A stretch of 58,903 nucleotides of DNA from Betaproteobacteria bacterium Ga0077532 (GCA_001464895.1 LNEE01000047.1:1-58903), one strand, 5' to 3'; shown: positions 8,517 to 17,455, counted from the first letter of the stretch. Translations and numbers: made by a program. The notes: generated from the letters alone by a model not told the origin.

Positions 8517-9557
8517 TCATCGGTGGGTGATGGTCGCCGGGTTGGGGATACCGTCGATCGGGCACTCCTCGGTACCGACGGTGGTGCGCGTGATCGCCTC
8601 GACGTCGGCGCGCGCGCCTTCGGGGTCGGTGATCCACTTCTTGTAGAAGTCGTAGGGGCACGCGGCCACGCCGGTGTCGCCTTCACGCGAGTTGATCTTG
8701 CCGGTGTAACCCCGATGTAGCAACTTGAAGAGGTGGTTCTCGGACTGCCCGTTCTTGCGGAAGTCCCGGATCAAGCTCTTCGACAGCGCGGCGTACTGCA
8801 CGCCCATATCCTCCTCGCCGCACTCGCCGAGCGTGCGCCCGTCGAAGCCGATGATCGCGGAGTGGCCGAAATACGAGTACACACCGTCGAAGCCGGAGGC
8901 GTTCGCCACCGCGACATAGGTGTTGTTGGCCCAGGCCATCGCCTTGGCCATCACCACCTGCTGATCCTTCGCGGGATACATGTAGCCCTGGCAGCGGACG
9001 ATCAGTTCGGCACCCTTCATGGCGCAGTCGCGCCAGATCTCGGGGTAGTTGCCGTCGTCGCAGATGATCAGCGAGATCTTCAGGCCCTTGGGGCCTTCCG
9101 AGACGTACGTGCAGTTGCCCGGGTACCAGCCCTCGATGGGCACCCACGGCATGATCTTGCGGTACTTCTGCACGATCTCGCCCTGGTCGTTCATCAGGAT
9201 GAGCGTGTTGTAGGGAGCCTTGTTGGGGTGCTCCTCGTGCCGTTCGCCGGTCAGCGAGAACACGCCCCACACCTTCGCCTCGCGGCAGGCGGCGGCGAAG
9301 ATCTCGGTCTCCTCACCGGGCACGGCGGCCGCCGTGTCGTACATCTCCTTCGCGTCGTACATGATCCCGTGCGTGCTGTACTCGGGGAAGATGACCAGGT
9401 CCATGCCGGGCAGGCCCTGCTTCATGCCCTTCAGCATCGACGCGATGTTGCGTGCGTTCGCGAGCACCTCGGCCTTCGTGTGAAGGCGCGGCATCTTGTA
9501 GTTGACGACGGCCACGCCGACCGTGTCGAGACTGCTGGAAATATCTCCGTGCATCAT
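8517..9557 (-). CDS. amiE: aliphatic amidase
   Basis: 346 residues, same length as Pseudomonas aeruginosa AmiE and visibly close to it throughout. It hydrolyses short aliphatic amides to the acid and ammonia. The nitrilase-fold triad is in place: Glu59 (FPEYS), Lys134 (YRKIMPW) and Cys166 ([10 protein letters not shown]). A formamidase (AmiF) is less likely, since the start ([20 protein letters not shown]) and Cys region fit AmiE. GAGGAG lies eight bases before the ATG at 9557; ATG 9554 is the alternative. It sits between the importer and urease genes. Confidence 0.95.
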   Translation of the reverse strand: MMHGDISSSLDTVGVAVVNYKMPRLHTKAEVLANARNIASMLKGMKQGLPGMDLVIFPEYSTHGIMYDAKEMYDTAAAVPGEETEIFAAACREAKVWGVFSLTGERHEEHPNKAPYNTLILMNDQGEIVQKYRKIMPWVPIEGWYPGNCTYVSEGPKGLKISLIICDDGNYPEIWRDCAMKGAELIVRCQGYMYPAKDQQVVMAKAMAWANNTYVAVANASGFDGVYSYFGHSAIIGFDGRTLGECGEEDMGVQYAALSKSLIRDFRKNGQSENHLFKLLHRGYTGKINSREGDTGVAACPYDFYKKWITDPEGARADVEAITRTTVGTEECPIDGIPNPATITHR

Positions 9558-9648
9558 GGCTGCTGCTCCTCATGAGTCGTGGGTGAAAGCCCGTACTTCT
9601 CTCGCCTCCCGGGCCGGACTGCGTGCTACCTGGGTGCTGCGTGTACTT

Positions 9649-9727
9649 CGCGTCGGGGCCGGAGCCCGACCCACATCCGCTGTTCCATCCACCACCGCGT
9701 CGGGCTGTCGCCCGACCCACATCCGCT
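9649..9727. repeat. two copies of a GTCGGGC hairpin repeat
   Basis: Units at 9649-9681 and 9696-9727 share cgcgtcggg, then gcccgacccacatccgct. Each can fold as a short hairpin (GTCGGGC-TGTC-GCCCGAC in the second). The repeat abuts the stop codon of urtE and fills most of the spacer before amiE. The same core recurs at the right end of the window. Confidence 0.65.
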
Positions 9728-10417
9728 TCAGATCGTCAGGTAGCCGTGGATCGTCTCCGGATCCACTTCGCCCTTCGCGCCCTCGTGCACGATCTCGCCC
9801 TTCTCGATGATGAGAAAGCGGTCGGCGACGTCCATCGCGAAGGACAGCACCTGCTCCGACACCACCAGCGAGAAGCCGCGCTCGGCCTTCAGCTTGTTCA
9901 GCGCACGGGCGATGTCCTTGATGATCGATGGCTGGATCCCTTCCGTAGGCTCGTCCAGCACCAGCACCTTCGGGTTGCTCACGAGCGCTCGTGCGATGGC
10001 GAGCTGCTGCTGCTGGCCACCGGAGAGGTTGCCGCCGCGGCGATGCTTCATTTCGAGCAGCACCGGGAAGACGTCGTAGATGTACGGGGGCACAGTCTTG
10101 TCCTTCGCGTTCTCCATGCCACTTTGGATGTTCTCCTCGACGGTCAGATACGGAAAGATCATCCGGCCCTGCGGCACGAAGCCCATGCCCGCGGCGACGC
10201 GCGTGAAGGTCGGCGCGCCGGTGACGTCGCGCCCGTCGAGCGTCACTTTCCCCGAGCGCGTCGGGAGGATGCCGATCAACGCCTTCAGGAGCGTGCTCTT
10301 GCCCATCCCGTTGCGGCCCATGATGGCGACCGTCTCACCCTTGGCCACATCGAAGGAGATGTTGCGGACCACATGGCTCTCGCCGTAGTACACGTTCAAC
10401 TGGTTCACGTTCAGCAC
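9728..10417 (-). CDS. urtE: urea-type ABC transporter ATPase UrtE
   Basis: 229 residues, LivF-like ABC ATPase. Walker A is GRNGMGKST, the signature is LSGGQQQQLAIARAL, and Walker B is VLVLDEPTEGIQPS. The N-terminal NQLNVYYGESHVV is typical of UrtE. It powers the UrtBC permease with UrtD at the inner membrane. It lies 24 bases after urtD. Confidence 0.93.
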   Translation of the reverse strand: MLNVNQLNVYYGESHVVRNISFDVAKGETVAIMGRNGMGKSTLLKALIGILPTRSGKVTLDGRDVTGAPTFTRVAAGMGFVPQGRMIFPYLTVEENIQSGMENAKDKTVPPYIYDVFPVLLEMKHRRGGNLSGGQQQQLAIARALVSNPKVLVLDEPTEGIQPSIIKDIARALNKLKAERGFSLVVSEQVLSFAMDVADRFLIIEKGEIVHEGAKGEVDPETIHGYLTI

Positions 10418-10441
10418 TGCGAATTTCCTCTCGAAGGGGTC

Positions 10442-11179
10442 TCAGTGCCCGAGGTAGACGTCCTTCACCCGCTCATCGGACTGCACCTCGTCCATGCTCC
10501 CCTCGGCGAGGAGCTTGCCCTGGTGCAGTACCGTCACCTTGTGCGCGATCATGCGCACGAAGGCCATGTCGTGCTCGATGACGACGATGGAGCGACCTTT
10601 GGAGATCCCGTTGAGCAGCACCGCTGTCTGCTCGCGCTCCTTGGCACTCATGCCCGCCACCGGCTCGTCGAGCAGCAGCAGCTCCGGGTCCTGCATGAGC
10701 AGCATGCCGATCTCCAACCACTGCTTCTGTCCGTGCGACAGCTGGCCGGCTTTGTGGCGCAACACGTCGCCCAGGAAGATCTGCTGGGCGACCTCGTCGA
10801 TCTTCCGGAACATCTCGTCCTCGCGCCGGAAGAAGAGCGAGCCCAGCACTCCGCGCTTGCGCGGATACGAGATCTCGAGGTTCTCGAACACCGAGAGATC
10901 CTCGTACACCGACGGGTTCTGGAACTTGCGCCCGACGCCCATCCGCGTGATCTGGTACTCGATCATCTCGGCGAGGTCCCGGTGCTTGAACTTGATCGTC
11001 CCGCCAGTGGGCTTCGTCTTGCCGCAGATCATGTCGAGCAGCGTCGTCTTGCCGGCGCCGTTGGGGCCGATGACGCAGCGCAGCTCGTCCTTCTCGACGT
11101 AGAAGTTGAGGCTGTCCACCGCCTTGAAGCCATCGAACGAGACGGTGAGGTCCTCGACCTGGAGGATCAGCTCGCTCAT
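10442..11179 (-). CDS. urtD: urea-type ABC transporter ATPase UrtD
   Basis: 245 residues, LivG-like ATPase. Walker A is GPNGAGKTT, and the distinctive UrtD segment VGRKFQNPSVYEDLSVFENLEIS is present. The signature region reads LSHGQKQWLEIGMLL, as in other UrtD proteins, and Walker B is LLLLDEPVAGM. It overlaps the urtC stop by four bases. Confidence 0.94.
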   Translation of the reverse strand: MSELILQVEDLTVSFDGFKAVDSLNFYVEKDELRCVIGPNGAGKTTLLDMICGKTKPTGGTIKFKHRDLAEMIEYQITRMGVGRKFQNPSVYEDLSVFENLEISYPRKRGVLGSLFFRREDEMFRKIDEVAQQIFLGDVLRHKAGQLSHGQKQWLEIGMLLMQDPELLLLDEPVAGMSAKEREQTAVLLNGISKGRSIVVIEHDMAFVRMIAHKVTVLHQGKLLAEGSMDEVQSDERVKDVYLGH

Positions 11180-12360
11180 TTCGCACCTCCGCTCTCGTTG
11201 GCGAGCCGGGTCTCCGTGGTGCTCCCCGAAGCGGACTTCCGCGACTGCAGCCGCTGCAGCAGGCCAGCCAGTCCGTCAGGCAGGAACATCACGACGACGA
11301 TGAAGAGCACGCCGATGAAGTACATCCAGTACTCGACGAAATTCTCGGAGAAGAAGGTCTTCGCCGAACCGACGAGCACGGCGCCGTAAACCGCCCCCAC
11401 CAGCGAGAGACGCCCGCCCACGGCGGCGTAGATCACCATCTCGACGGACGGCACGATGCTCACCAGCGACGGGGATGCGAGCCCCACCTGGATGGTGAAG
11501 AGCGCCCCGCCGATGGACGAGAAGACGGCCGCGATGGCGAAGATGAAGGCCTTGAAGAGCGCCGGGTCGTAGCCCGAGAAGCGGACGCGGTCCTCGCGGT
11601 CACGGATGGCCACGAGCACCTTGCCCAGACGGCTGCGCAGGATGAAGCGACCGATCAGCACGCTGGCGAGCAGCAGACCGCACGTGATGAAGTACATGTA
11701 GCGCTTCACCTCGTCGGTGTCGAGATCGATACCGAGGAAGGTGCGAAAGTCGTTGATGCCGTTCACGCCACCCGTCACGCCCTGCTGGCCGATGATCACG
11801 ATCGACATGATCGCGGAGAGCGCCAGCGTGATGATCGAGAAGTACACGCCGCCCACGCGTTTGCGGAAGTTGGCGTACGCGAGGATGAACGCGAAGACCG
11901 CAGGCAGCAGCACGATCGCCGGCAGCGTGAACCAGACGGAGTGGAACGGCTCCCACCACCATGGCAGTTCCTCGACACTGTTCCAGGCCATGAAGTCCGG
12001 CAGGTTCGACCCGAAGAACGACGAGAGCGCCTGCGCGGAACTGCCCGAGTTCGTGGACTCAAGCTTGAGGAACATCGCCATCATGTAGCTGCCGAGTCCG
12101 AAGAACACGCCCTGCCCGAGACTCAGGATGCCGCCGTAGCCCCAGATGAGGACGATGCCGACCGCGCAGAACCCCAGGGACAGGAACTTTGCCGCGAGCC
12201 CCAGGCGGAACGTGTCGAACGTGAGAGGCAGCGCCACCAGGATGAGCACGCACAGGATCACGAACGAGTACTTCTCCAGGAAGCTGCGGTTCTGGCGCAG
12301 GCTGGCGAGGGCGGCGCGCGCGCCGGTGCCGGGACTGCCGGACACTTGGTTGCGGCTCAT
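11176..12360 (-). CDS. urtC: urea-type ABC transporter permease UrtC
   Basis: About 394 residues, LivM-like inner-membrane permease with roughly ten hydrophobic segments. The permease motif GYGGILSLGQGVFFGLGSYMMA is typical. The ATG at 12360 is chosen because GGAGGG lies about nine bases upstream. An in-frame ATG at 12399 has no such site. It lies 55 bases after urtB and overlaps urtD. Confidence 0.93.
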   Translation of the reverse strand: MSRNQVSGSPGTGARAALASLRQNRSFLEKYSFVILCVLILVALPLTFDTFRLGLAAKFLSLGFCAVGIVLIWGYGGILSLGQGVFFGLGSYMMAMFLKLESTNSGSSAQALSSFFGSNLPDFMAWNSVEELPWWWEPFHSVWFTLPAIVLLPAVFAFILAYANFRKRVGGVYFSIITLALSAIMSIVIIGQQGVTGGVNGINDFRTFLGIDLDTDEVKRYMYFITCGLLLASVLIGRFILRSRLGKVLVAIRDREDRVRFSGYDPALFKAFIFAIAAVFSSIGGALFTIQVGLASPSLVSIVPSVEMVIYAAVGGRLSLVGAVYGAVLVGSAKTFFSENFVEYWMYFIGVLFIVVVMFLPDGLAGLLQRLQSRKSASGSTTETRLANESGGAK

Positions 12361-12415
12361 CGCGTGCGCCCTCCGAACTGACTCGTTTGCATGACGCATC
12401 TCGTGATGGGGCAGT

Positions 12416-13318
12416 TCATCGGCGCACCTTCGCGGCGAAGAGTCCGTTCGGACGGAAGTACAGCACCACGATCACCAGCAGCAGGATGCTGGCGCGGGCC
12501 ATGGAGCCGCTCAGGTTGAACTCGAACCAGGATTGCATCTGGCCGATGATGAAGGCCGACGAGATCGTACCGAGCAGGCTTTCCACGCCGCCGAAGACGA
12601 CGACGATGAACGTGTCGACGATGTACTGCTGGCCGGTCGTGGGGCCGGTGGAGGCGAGCATCGTGAACGAGCTGCCGGCGATGCCCGCCAGGCCGCATCC
12701 GAACGCGAAGGTGTAGGCGTCGACCTTGGTGGTGTTGATGCCCGCCGCACCTGCCATGACACGGTTCTGGGTGACCGCCCGGATGCGCAACCCGGAGCGG
12801 GTCTTGAAGAGGATCGCGTACACGACGGCCGCCGTGACGATGGCGAGCACGATGATGTAGAGGCGCGACCACGGCAGCGCGATGCCTTCGGTCACCTGCC
12901 AGGCACCCTTCAGCCACGAGACGGTGGGGACCTCCACCTCCTTCGAGCTGATGAACTGCCGGAAGATCTGTTGCAACACGAGCGACAGGCCCCAGGTCGC
13001 GAGGAGCGTGTCGAGCGGGCGCCGGTAGAGGAATCGTATGAGGCCGCGTTCCAGCGCGTAGCCGAACAGGCTCGTCACGATGAACGCAAGGATCAGCCCC
13101 ACGAACACGTAGATGTCCATGAGTCCGGGCGCATAGGTCTGGAAGAAGACCGCTGTTCCAAAATTCACGTAGGCGCCCATGGCCATCAGTTCGCCGTGGG
13201 CCATGTTGATGACACCCATCAGGCCGAACACGATCGCGAGGCCCAGGGCCATCAGCATGAGGATCGTGAAGATGGACAAGCCGGTGAATGCCTGCATGGC
13301 AAACACGTCGAAGGTCAT
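12416..13318 (-). CDS. urtB: urea-type ABC transporter permease UrtB
   Basis: About 300 residues, LivH-like permease. The segment GLMGVINMAHGELMAMGAYV is the branched-chain/urea permease signature. The ATG at 13318 (MTFDVFAMQ) has AGGAGA eight bases upstream. The longer frame from 13393 starts with unconserved residues. It follows urtA by about 180 bases. Confidence 0.93.
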   Translation of the reverse strand: MTFDVFAMQAFTGLSIFTILMLMALGLAIVFGLMGVINMAHGELMAMGAYVNFGTAVFFQTYAPGLMDIYVFVGLILAFIVTSLFGYALERGLIRFLYRRPLDTLLATWGLSLVLQQIFRQFISSKEVEVPTVSWLKGAWQVTEGIALPWSRLYIIVLAIVTAAVVYAILFKTRSGLRIRAVTQNRVMAGAAGINTTKVDAYTFAFGCGLAGIAGSSFTMLASTGPTTGQQYIVDTFIVVVFGGVESLLGTISSAFIIGQMQSWFEFNLSGSMARASILLLVIVVLYFRPNGLFAAKVRR

Positions 13319-13499
13319 GGAATGCGTCTCCTGCGATGCGTCTCGGTCATACCGTTTTCTGCAGGGTGGCCACGCGTCGTTCCGGCTCGTCACCGTGGCG
13401 CGGCTCCCGTGATGTCCGGGTGGACCACTGCCCGGAGGGGCACACCGGCAACGCCGCTCGCGCGGGCGTCGTCCGGTGTGACTCCGGGATCCTTCGGGA

Positions 13500-14690
13500 T
13501 TACAGCTTCGGGAACGGGTTCGGCTCGATCAGGGGCGATTCGTAGATCATGTCGACCTGACCATCGGCCTTGAAGACGCCGATGCGGGCGTGCTTCCACA
13601 GGTGATGATTCGAGCCGTGGAACTTGATCTTGCCCTCGGGACCGTCGAACTCCAGGTTGGCTGACGCCGCCACGACCTTCTCGACGTCGGTGCTCCCCGC
13701 CTTCTCGACGCCCATCTTCCACAGGTACACGGACGTGTAGCCGCAGGACAGCGTGTCACCGGTGACGCGATTGGCACCGTACTTGGCCTTGAAGGCCTTC
13801 ACGAACTTCTCGTTCGCGGGGTTCTTCAGACTCTGGAAGTAGCCCATGCAGGTGAGCGTGTCGACCGTGTTGTCGGAGCCGATGCCGGACACTTCCTCTT
13901 CCGAAACGGCCAGCGAGAGGATCGTCTGATTCTTGCCGGTGACGCCCGCAGCGGAGAGCTGCTTGAAGAAGGCGACGTTCGAACCGCCGACCACGCAGTT
14001 CAGGATGACATCGGGCTTCGCGGCCTTAATCTTGTTGATCTCGGACGAGAACTCGATGTGGCCCAGCGGGTAGTAGCCTTCGCCGACCGTCTTGCCACCG
14101 GCCTTGGCGATGGTGGCCTTGGCGATCTTGATCGTGGTGCGCGGCCAGATGTAATCGGAACCGATCAGGTAGAACGACTTGCCCTTGTTCTTCATCAGCC
14201 ACTCGACGGCAGCGATGACGGACTGGGTGGCTTCCTGCGCCGTGTACAAAATGTTCGGGGACTGCTCGAGACCCTCGTAGTACGTCGGGTAGTACAGCAG
14301 GCCCTTCAGCTTCTCGAAGACCGGCAGGACGGCTTTCCGGGAGGCGGAGGTGTAGCAGCCCATCACGGCCGAGACCTTGTCCTTCTCCAGCAGCTTGCGG
14401 GCCTTCTCCGCGAACGTCGGCCAGTCGCTGGCGCCGTCTTCGACCACGGCCTCGATCTTCATGCCCATCACGCCGCCGGCCTTGTTGATCTCCTCGATGG
14501 CGAGCATCTCGGCATCGACCACCGACTTCTCGGCGATGGCGAGGCCACCGGTGAGGGAGTGCAGGATCCCCACCTTGACCGTGCCGGCTGCACGAGCCGC
14601 ACCGATGTCGAACATCGACAACGGCAGAGCGGTTGCCGCCGCGACCGCGCCGGACGTCTTTATGAAATTACGCCTGTTGATGTTGCTCAC
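13500..14690 (-). CDS. urtA: urea/amide-binding periplasmic protein UrtA
   Basis: About 396 residues. The GTG at 14690 gives a Tat signal peptide (RRNFIKTSG, then a hydrophobic stretch ending ARA), so it is exported folded to the periplasm. The mature part begins GTVKVGILHSLTGG and has SDYIWPRTT and CVVGGSNVAFF, as in UrtA/FmdD-like solute receptors. GGGGAAGC precedes the GTG. Transcription must first pass the ANTAR leader and terminator at 14779-14914. With amiE downstream, the ligand may be urea, a short amide or both. Confidence 0.92.
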   Translation of the reverse strand: MSNINRRNFIKTSGAVAAATALPLSMFDIGAARAAGTVKVGILHSLTGGLAIAEKSVVDAEMLAIEEINKAGGVMGMKIEAVVEDGASDWPTFAEKARKLLEKDKVSAVMGCYTSASRKAVLPVFEKLKGLLYYPTYYEGLEQSPNILYTAQEATQSVIAAVEWLMKNKGKSFYLIGSDYIWPRTTIKIAKATIAKAGGKTVGEGYYPLGHIEFSSEINKIKAAKPDVILNCVVGGSNVAFFKQLSAAGVTGKNQTILSLAVSEEEVSGIGSDNTVDTLTCMGYFQSLKNPANEKFVKAFKAKYGANRVTGDTLSCGYTSVYLWKMGVEKAGSTDVEKVVAASANLEFDGPEGKIKFHGSNHHLWKHARIGVFKADGQVDMIYESPLIEPNPFPKL

Positions 14691-14778
14691 GTCGCTTCCC
14701 CTTTCACGATGTATTGGACGGTGCTGCTCGAACTTCACTTTGCTGCGCACGGACTGCCTCGTTCACCTGCTCAACCGC

Positions 14779-14820
14779 AAAAAAAAGCCCGCAGACCGAG
14801 TGCATCTCGGTCCACGGGCT
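14779..14820 (-). terminator. intrinsic terminator in the urtA leader
   Basis: On the leftward strand the hairpin arms are AGCCCG and GACCGAG, pairing with CTCGGTC and CGGGCT around a five-base loop and a CA/TG interruption. A run of eight T follows. It ends about 90 bases before the urtA start, so unassisted transcription should stop here. It is the attenuator acted on by the antitermination hairpins upstream. Confidence 0.85.
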
Positions 14821-14835
14821 CTTTTGCCGGTGCAT

Positions 14836-14914
14836 CGCGGAACGCCTTTGTTCCGCGGCTGCTGAATCGTATGCAGGAAGATGCCTGCTTCGCCCACGGC
14901 CTGCAATGGCCATG
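14836..14914 (-). promoter_or_regulatory. two-hairpin ANTAR antitermination RNA in the urtA leader
   Basis: P1 (14895-14914) has a 7-bp stem CATGGCC / GGCCGTG, one pair being G-U, and the loop ATTGCA. P2 (14836-14857) has an 8-bp stem CGCGGAAC / GTTCCGCG and the loop AAAGGC. Both loops have six bases with A first and G fourth, the published signature of ANTAR protein targets. P1 and P2 are 37 bases apart, and the terminator starts 15 bases after P2. The ANTAR gene amiR is nearby on the other strand. How P2 prevents the terminator is not obvious, because the two stems do not share bases. Confidence 0.82.
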
Positions 14915-14935
14915 TGACGACTTCTCCCTCCTTAT

Positions 14936-14951
14936 TGCAAACGGCGGGCCA
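14936..14951 (-). promoter_or_regulatory. sigma-54 promoter for urtA
   Basis: The leftward strand reads TGGCCCGCCGTTTGCA, matching the RpoN consensus TGGCACG-N4-TTGCA with one mismatch and exact GG-to-GC spacing. Transcription would start near 14925, about 11 bases before hairpin P1, giving a leader of about 235 bases. This implies nitrogen control through an enhancer-binding protein such as NtrC. No convincing NtrC site was found; GCACC-N6-GGCGC at 15094-15109 is a weak candidate. Confidence 0.75.
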
Positions 14952-15131
14952 AGCGCACGGCCTGGGTCGCCAGGGTGGTGGCAGGGCCTTGTGGAAGTCC
15001 ACCGTCGCACCAGGGCCACCCTCTGTGGAGAGGCCCAATAGCCGGCCTCGCAAAGTACTTCCACGCCCGCCCTGGCGAGTCCGTGAAAGCACGGCACCTG
15101 CATCGGCGCGCACAGAAACGAGGCCAATGCA

Positions 15132-15153
15132 GTGCAACATGCACCGCTATAAT
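15132..15153 (+). promoter_or_regulatory. likely amiC promoter with an overlapping palindrome
   Basis: A perfect -10 box TATAAT lies at 15148-15153, about 195 bases before amiC. No good -35 is present at the usual spacing. Immediately upstream is the palindrome GTGCA-ACA-TGCAC (15132-15144), placed where a repressor or activator would act. The site lies between the divergent amiCR and urt units. Confidence 0.5.
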
Positions 15154-15348
15154 GCGCGCCGGCGTAACGATGCAGTCCTGTGGGCGCAAAGGCTTCTCCC
15201 TTGAAAGGTGCGGTCTCCAAGAAGTCGCCCGTTCACGGTGCGCGACTTGCTTGATGCGATACCCGCACGGAATGCCCTCGTTCACCCGCCCGCCCCGCGC
15301 AAAGAAGCGCGACGGGCACACGCCGCGAGACCCCATGAACCACGGCCC

Positions 15349-16509
15349 ATGACCACATCCACTCGCGACCCGATCCGCATCGGCGTGCTGTTCTCGGAAA
15401 CCGGAGTGACCTCCGCGATCGAGACCTCCCAGCGGCTCGGCACCCTCCTCGCCATCGAGGAGATCAACGCCGCCGGCGGGATCGGCGGGCGGGAACTCCA
15501 GGTGGCTTCGCGGGACCCCCAGTCGAAACCGTCCCTGTATCGCGCCCATGCCGAACAACTGGTGCGCGAGGAAGGCGTCCGGCTGATCGCCGGGTGCTAC
15601 ATGTCGAGTACTCGAAAGGCGCTGATCCCGGTGCTCGAACGCTGGAACGCGCTCCTGCTCTACCCGACACCCTACGAAGGGTTCGAATACTCGCGCCACG
15701 TCTTCTACACAGGAGCGGCCCCGAACCAGAACAGCGTGCAATTGGCGGAGTTCATGATCCGCAAGCACGGTTCCCGAGTGTTCATGGTCGGCTCCGACTA
15801 CGTGTTCCCGTATGAATCGAACCGCATCATGAGCGACCTGGTCCTGGAGCGCGGCGGCGAGAAAGCCGCAGAGCACTACCTCCCGCTCGACGCCCGATCC
15901 GAGGACTTCGCCACGGTGGTGAAACGCATCGCGAACGCCGGGCCGGACTTCGTGTTTTCCACGGTCGTGGGCGAAGGCACGGCGATGCTCTACCGGGCGT
16001 ACCGAGCGGCGGGGCTCGATCCGGCGCGCATGCCGATCGCGAGCCTCACCACCTGCGAAACCGAGATCCTGCAGATGGGCGCCGAATTCGCGGAAGGACA
16101 CATCACGGCATCGCCCTACTTCCAGTCGATCGACACCACCGACAACCGACGTGTGGTCGAAGCCTTCCGCGCCCGCATGGGCGACGGCCTCCCGGCGAAC
16201 CAGTGCTGGGAGGCGGCGTACTTCCAGATGCACCTTCTGGCGGACGCCCTGCGCCGCGCCGACCCGGACGACGTCGAGTCCGTACGCCGGGCGCTCCCGG
16301 GCACCGAGTTCGATGCGCCGCAGGGCCGCGTGCGGATCGACGAGCAGAATCACCATACCCATCTGCATCCGCGCATCGGCCGCGCCGATGCCACCGGTCG
16401 CTTCGAGATCCTCGAGCAATCGCGCCATCGCGTCAGACCGGATCCGTACCTCGTATCCCACACGCTCGCCGACTGGTCGGTGAGCACTGCACTGCACTCC
16501 GGCGCCTGA
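15349..16509 (+). CDS. amiC: amide-sensing regulator AmiC
   Basis: 386 residues, one more than P. aeruginosa AmiC and similar along its length. It opens IRIGVLFSETGVTSAIE and has GCYMSSTRKALIPV, YPTPYEGFEYS and PDFVFSTVVGEGTA. The fold is a periplasmic-binding-protein type, but there is no signal peptide, as expected for the cytoplasmic sensor. Known AmiC holds AmiR inactive until an amide binds. The start ATG at 15349 fits the homologue's N terminus. amiR follows after four bases. The ligand here could be an amide or urea. Confidence 0.93.
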   Translation: MTTSTRDPIRIGVLFSETGVTSAIETSQRLGTLLAIEEINAAGGIGGRELQVASRDPQSKPSLYRAHAEQLVREEGVRLIAGCYMSSTRKALIPVLERWNALLLYPTPYEGFEYSRHVFYTGAAPNQNSVQLAEFMIRKHGSRVFMVGSDYVFPYESNRIMSDLVLERGGEKAAEHYLPLDARSEDFATVVKRIANAGPDFVFSTVVGEGTAMLYRAYRAAGLDPARMPIASLTTCETEILQMGAEFAEGHITASPYFQSIDTTDNRRVVEAFRARMGDGLPANQCWEAAYFQMHLLADALRRADPDDVESVRRALPGTEFDAPQGRVRIDEQNHHTHLHPRIGRADATGRFEILEQSRHRVRPDPYLVSHTLADWSVSTALHSGA

Positions 16510-16513
16510 ACCC

Positions 16514-17149
16514 ATGGCGATCCGGCCGGTGTCCGGTACATCCCGACTGCTTCGTGACCTGCGGTCACTGTCGGTCGTGGTGCTGCACCCGGACGACGGC
16601 GACGGCCAGGAACTGATCGGGCAGCTTCGACGGATCGGCTGCCAGGTGAAGGCCTTCTGGCCACCGCGCGACCGGCTGGAGGACTCCGTCGATCTGGTGT
16701 TCTATGCGGTGCGCCCCGAGCTGGCCTCGTCGGCACCGGCGTGGACCCGCCGCGACGACGCCCCGCCAGTGATTGCCGTCGTGAACTACGAGAACCCGAC
16801 GATGGTGGAAAGCGTGCTGCGGATGAACGCCTATGGCGTCGTGGCCTCACCCGTGAAGTCGTTCGGGCTGCTCACGGCCATCGTCGTGGCGCTCGGTCAG
16901 GTGGAAAGAACCCGCGAGCGCGAACGCTACGTGACCAAGCTGGAACAACGCCTGTCGAGCCAGCGGAAGGTCGCCCGCGCCAAGACCATCCTCATGCAGA
17001 CGCGCGGCGTGGCCGAGGAGGATGCCTACAAGCTGATCCGGGACCAGGCGATGACGAAGCGGGTGACCACCGAGGAGATCGCCGACGCGATCATCAAGGC
17101 GAACGAGATCCTGAGCTTCGACAGCCGGTCGGAGGGGAAGGACGGCTGA
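16514..17149 (+). CDS. amiR: ANTAR-domain antiterminator AmiR
   Basis: 211 residues. Residues about 18-130 form a pseudo-receiver without the usual phosphorylation site. A coiled-coil stretch (VERTRERERYVTKLEQRL) leads to the ANTAR three-helix domain at about 150-200 (ARAKTILMQTRGVAEEDAYK). ANTAR domains bind paired six-base-loop hairpins and block termination. Such a target lies 1.6 kb away in the divergent urtA leader. It is released by AmiC when inducer is present in the known system. Confidence 0.93.
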   Translation: MAIRPVSGTSRLLRDLRSLSVVVLHPDDGDGQELIGQLRRIGCQVKAFWPPRDRLEDSVDLVFYAVRPELASSAPAWTRRDDAPPVIAVVNYENPTMVESVLRMNAYGVVASPVKSFGLLTAIVVALGQVERTRERERYVTKLEQRLSSQRKVARAKTILMQTRGVAEEDAYKLIRDQAMTKRVTTEEIADAIIKANEILSFDSRSEGKDG

Positions 17150-17169
17150 GCGACCACGGGTCAGATGCG

Positions 17170-17455
17170 CGGGCCATGGCCTTGCAGGAGGGGCCCGTGG
17201 CCTTGTAGGAGGGGCCCATGGCCCCGAAAGCGGTGAATGCCGTGGAAGCGCTTCGACCGGAACCATCGCTTTCGCGGGCATGGCCCGCTCCTACAGAACC
17301 AGCACCCATTGCCAAGGCTGGCGGCCCGTCAACGGGGGGATATACAAGGGGCCATCCCCTTGTTGGTACGCCCTGCGGCCAAGCCGCCGCGGGCCATCGG
17401 CCCGAGAGGCGGCCATGGGCCGCTCCTACAAGACCATGGGCCCCTCCTACCAATC
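17170..17455. repeat. cluster of REP/REPIN-like repeats
   Basis: At least five arms of the family GTAGGAGgGGCCCATGGCC, or its reverse complement, occur here. A full two-arm unit at 17203-17296 closely matches 196-289 near the left end. Single arms lie at about 17171-17201 and 17411-17450. They fill the space after amiR. No gene is seen in 17150-17462. Confidence 0.75.

Noticed and set aside
14850..14895. Hairpin GCAGG-CATCTT-CCTGC as ANTAR hairpin P1
   Set aside because: Its six-base loop lacks A1 and G4; the stem at 14895-14914 has both and is longer.
14779..14951. Guanidine (ykkC-type) riboswitch in the urtA leader
   Set aside because: Considered because such switches precede urea-related transporters. 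The conserved ykkC core was not found, and the paired A1/G4 hexaloops plus nearby amiR fit ANTAR control better.
15061..15070. A second sigma-54-like site TGGAAGTACTTTGC near 15050-15065
   Set aside because: The spacing between GG and GC is one base short, and the site at 14936-14951 is much closer to consensus.
15094..15109. NtrC enhancer site GCACC-N6-GGCGC
   Set aside because: One base too wide and one mismatch; it was mentioned as weak but not listed as a feature.
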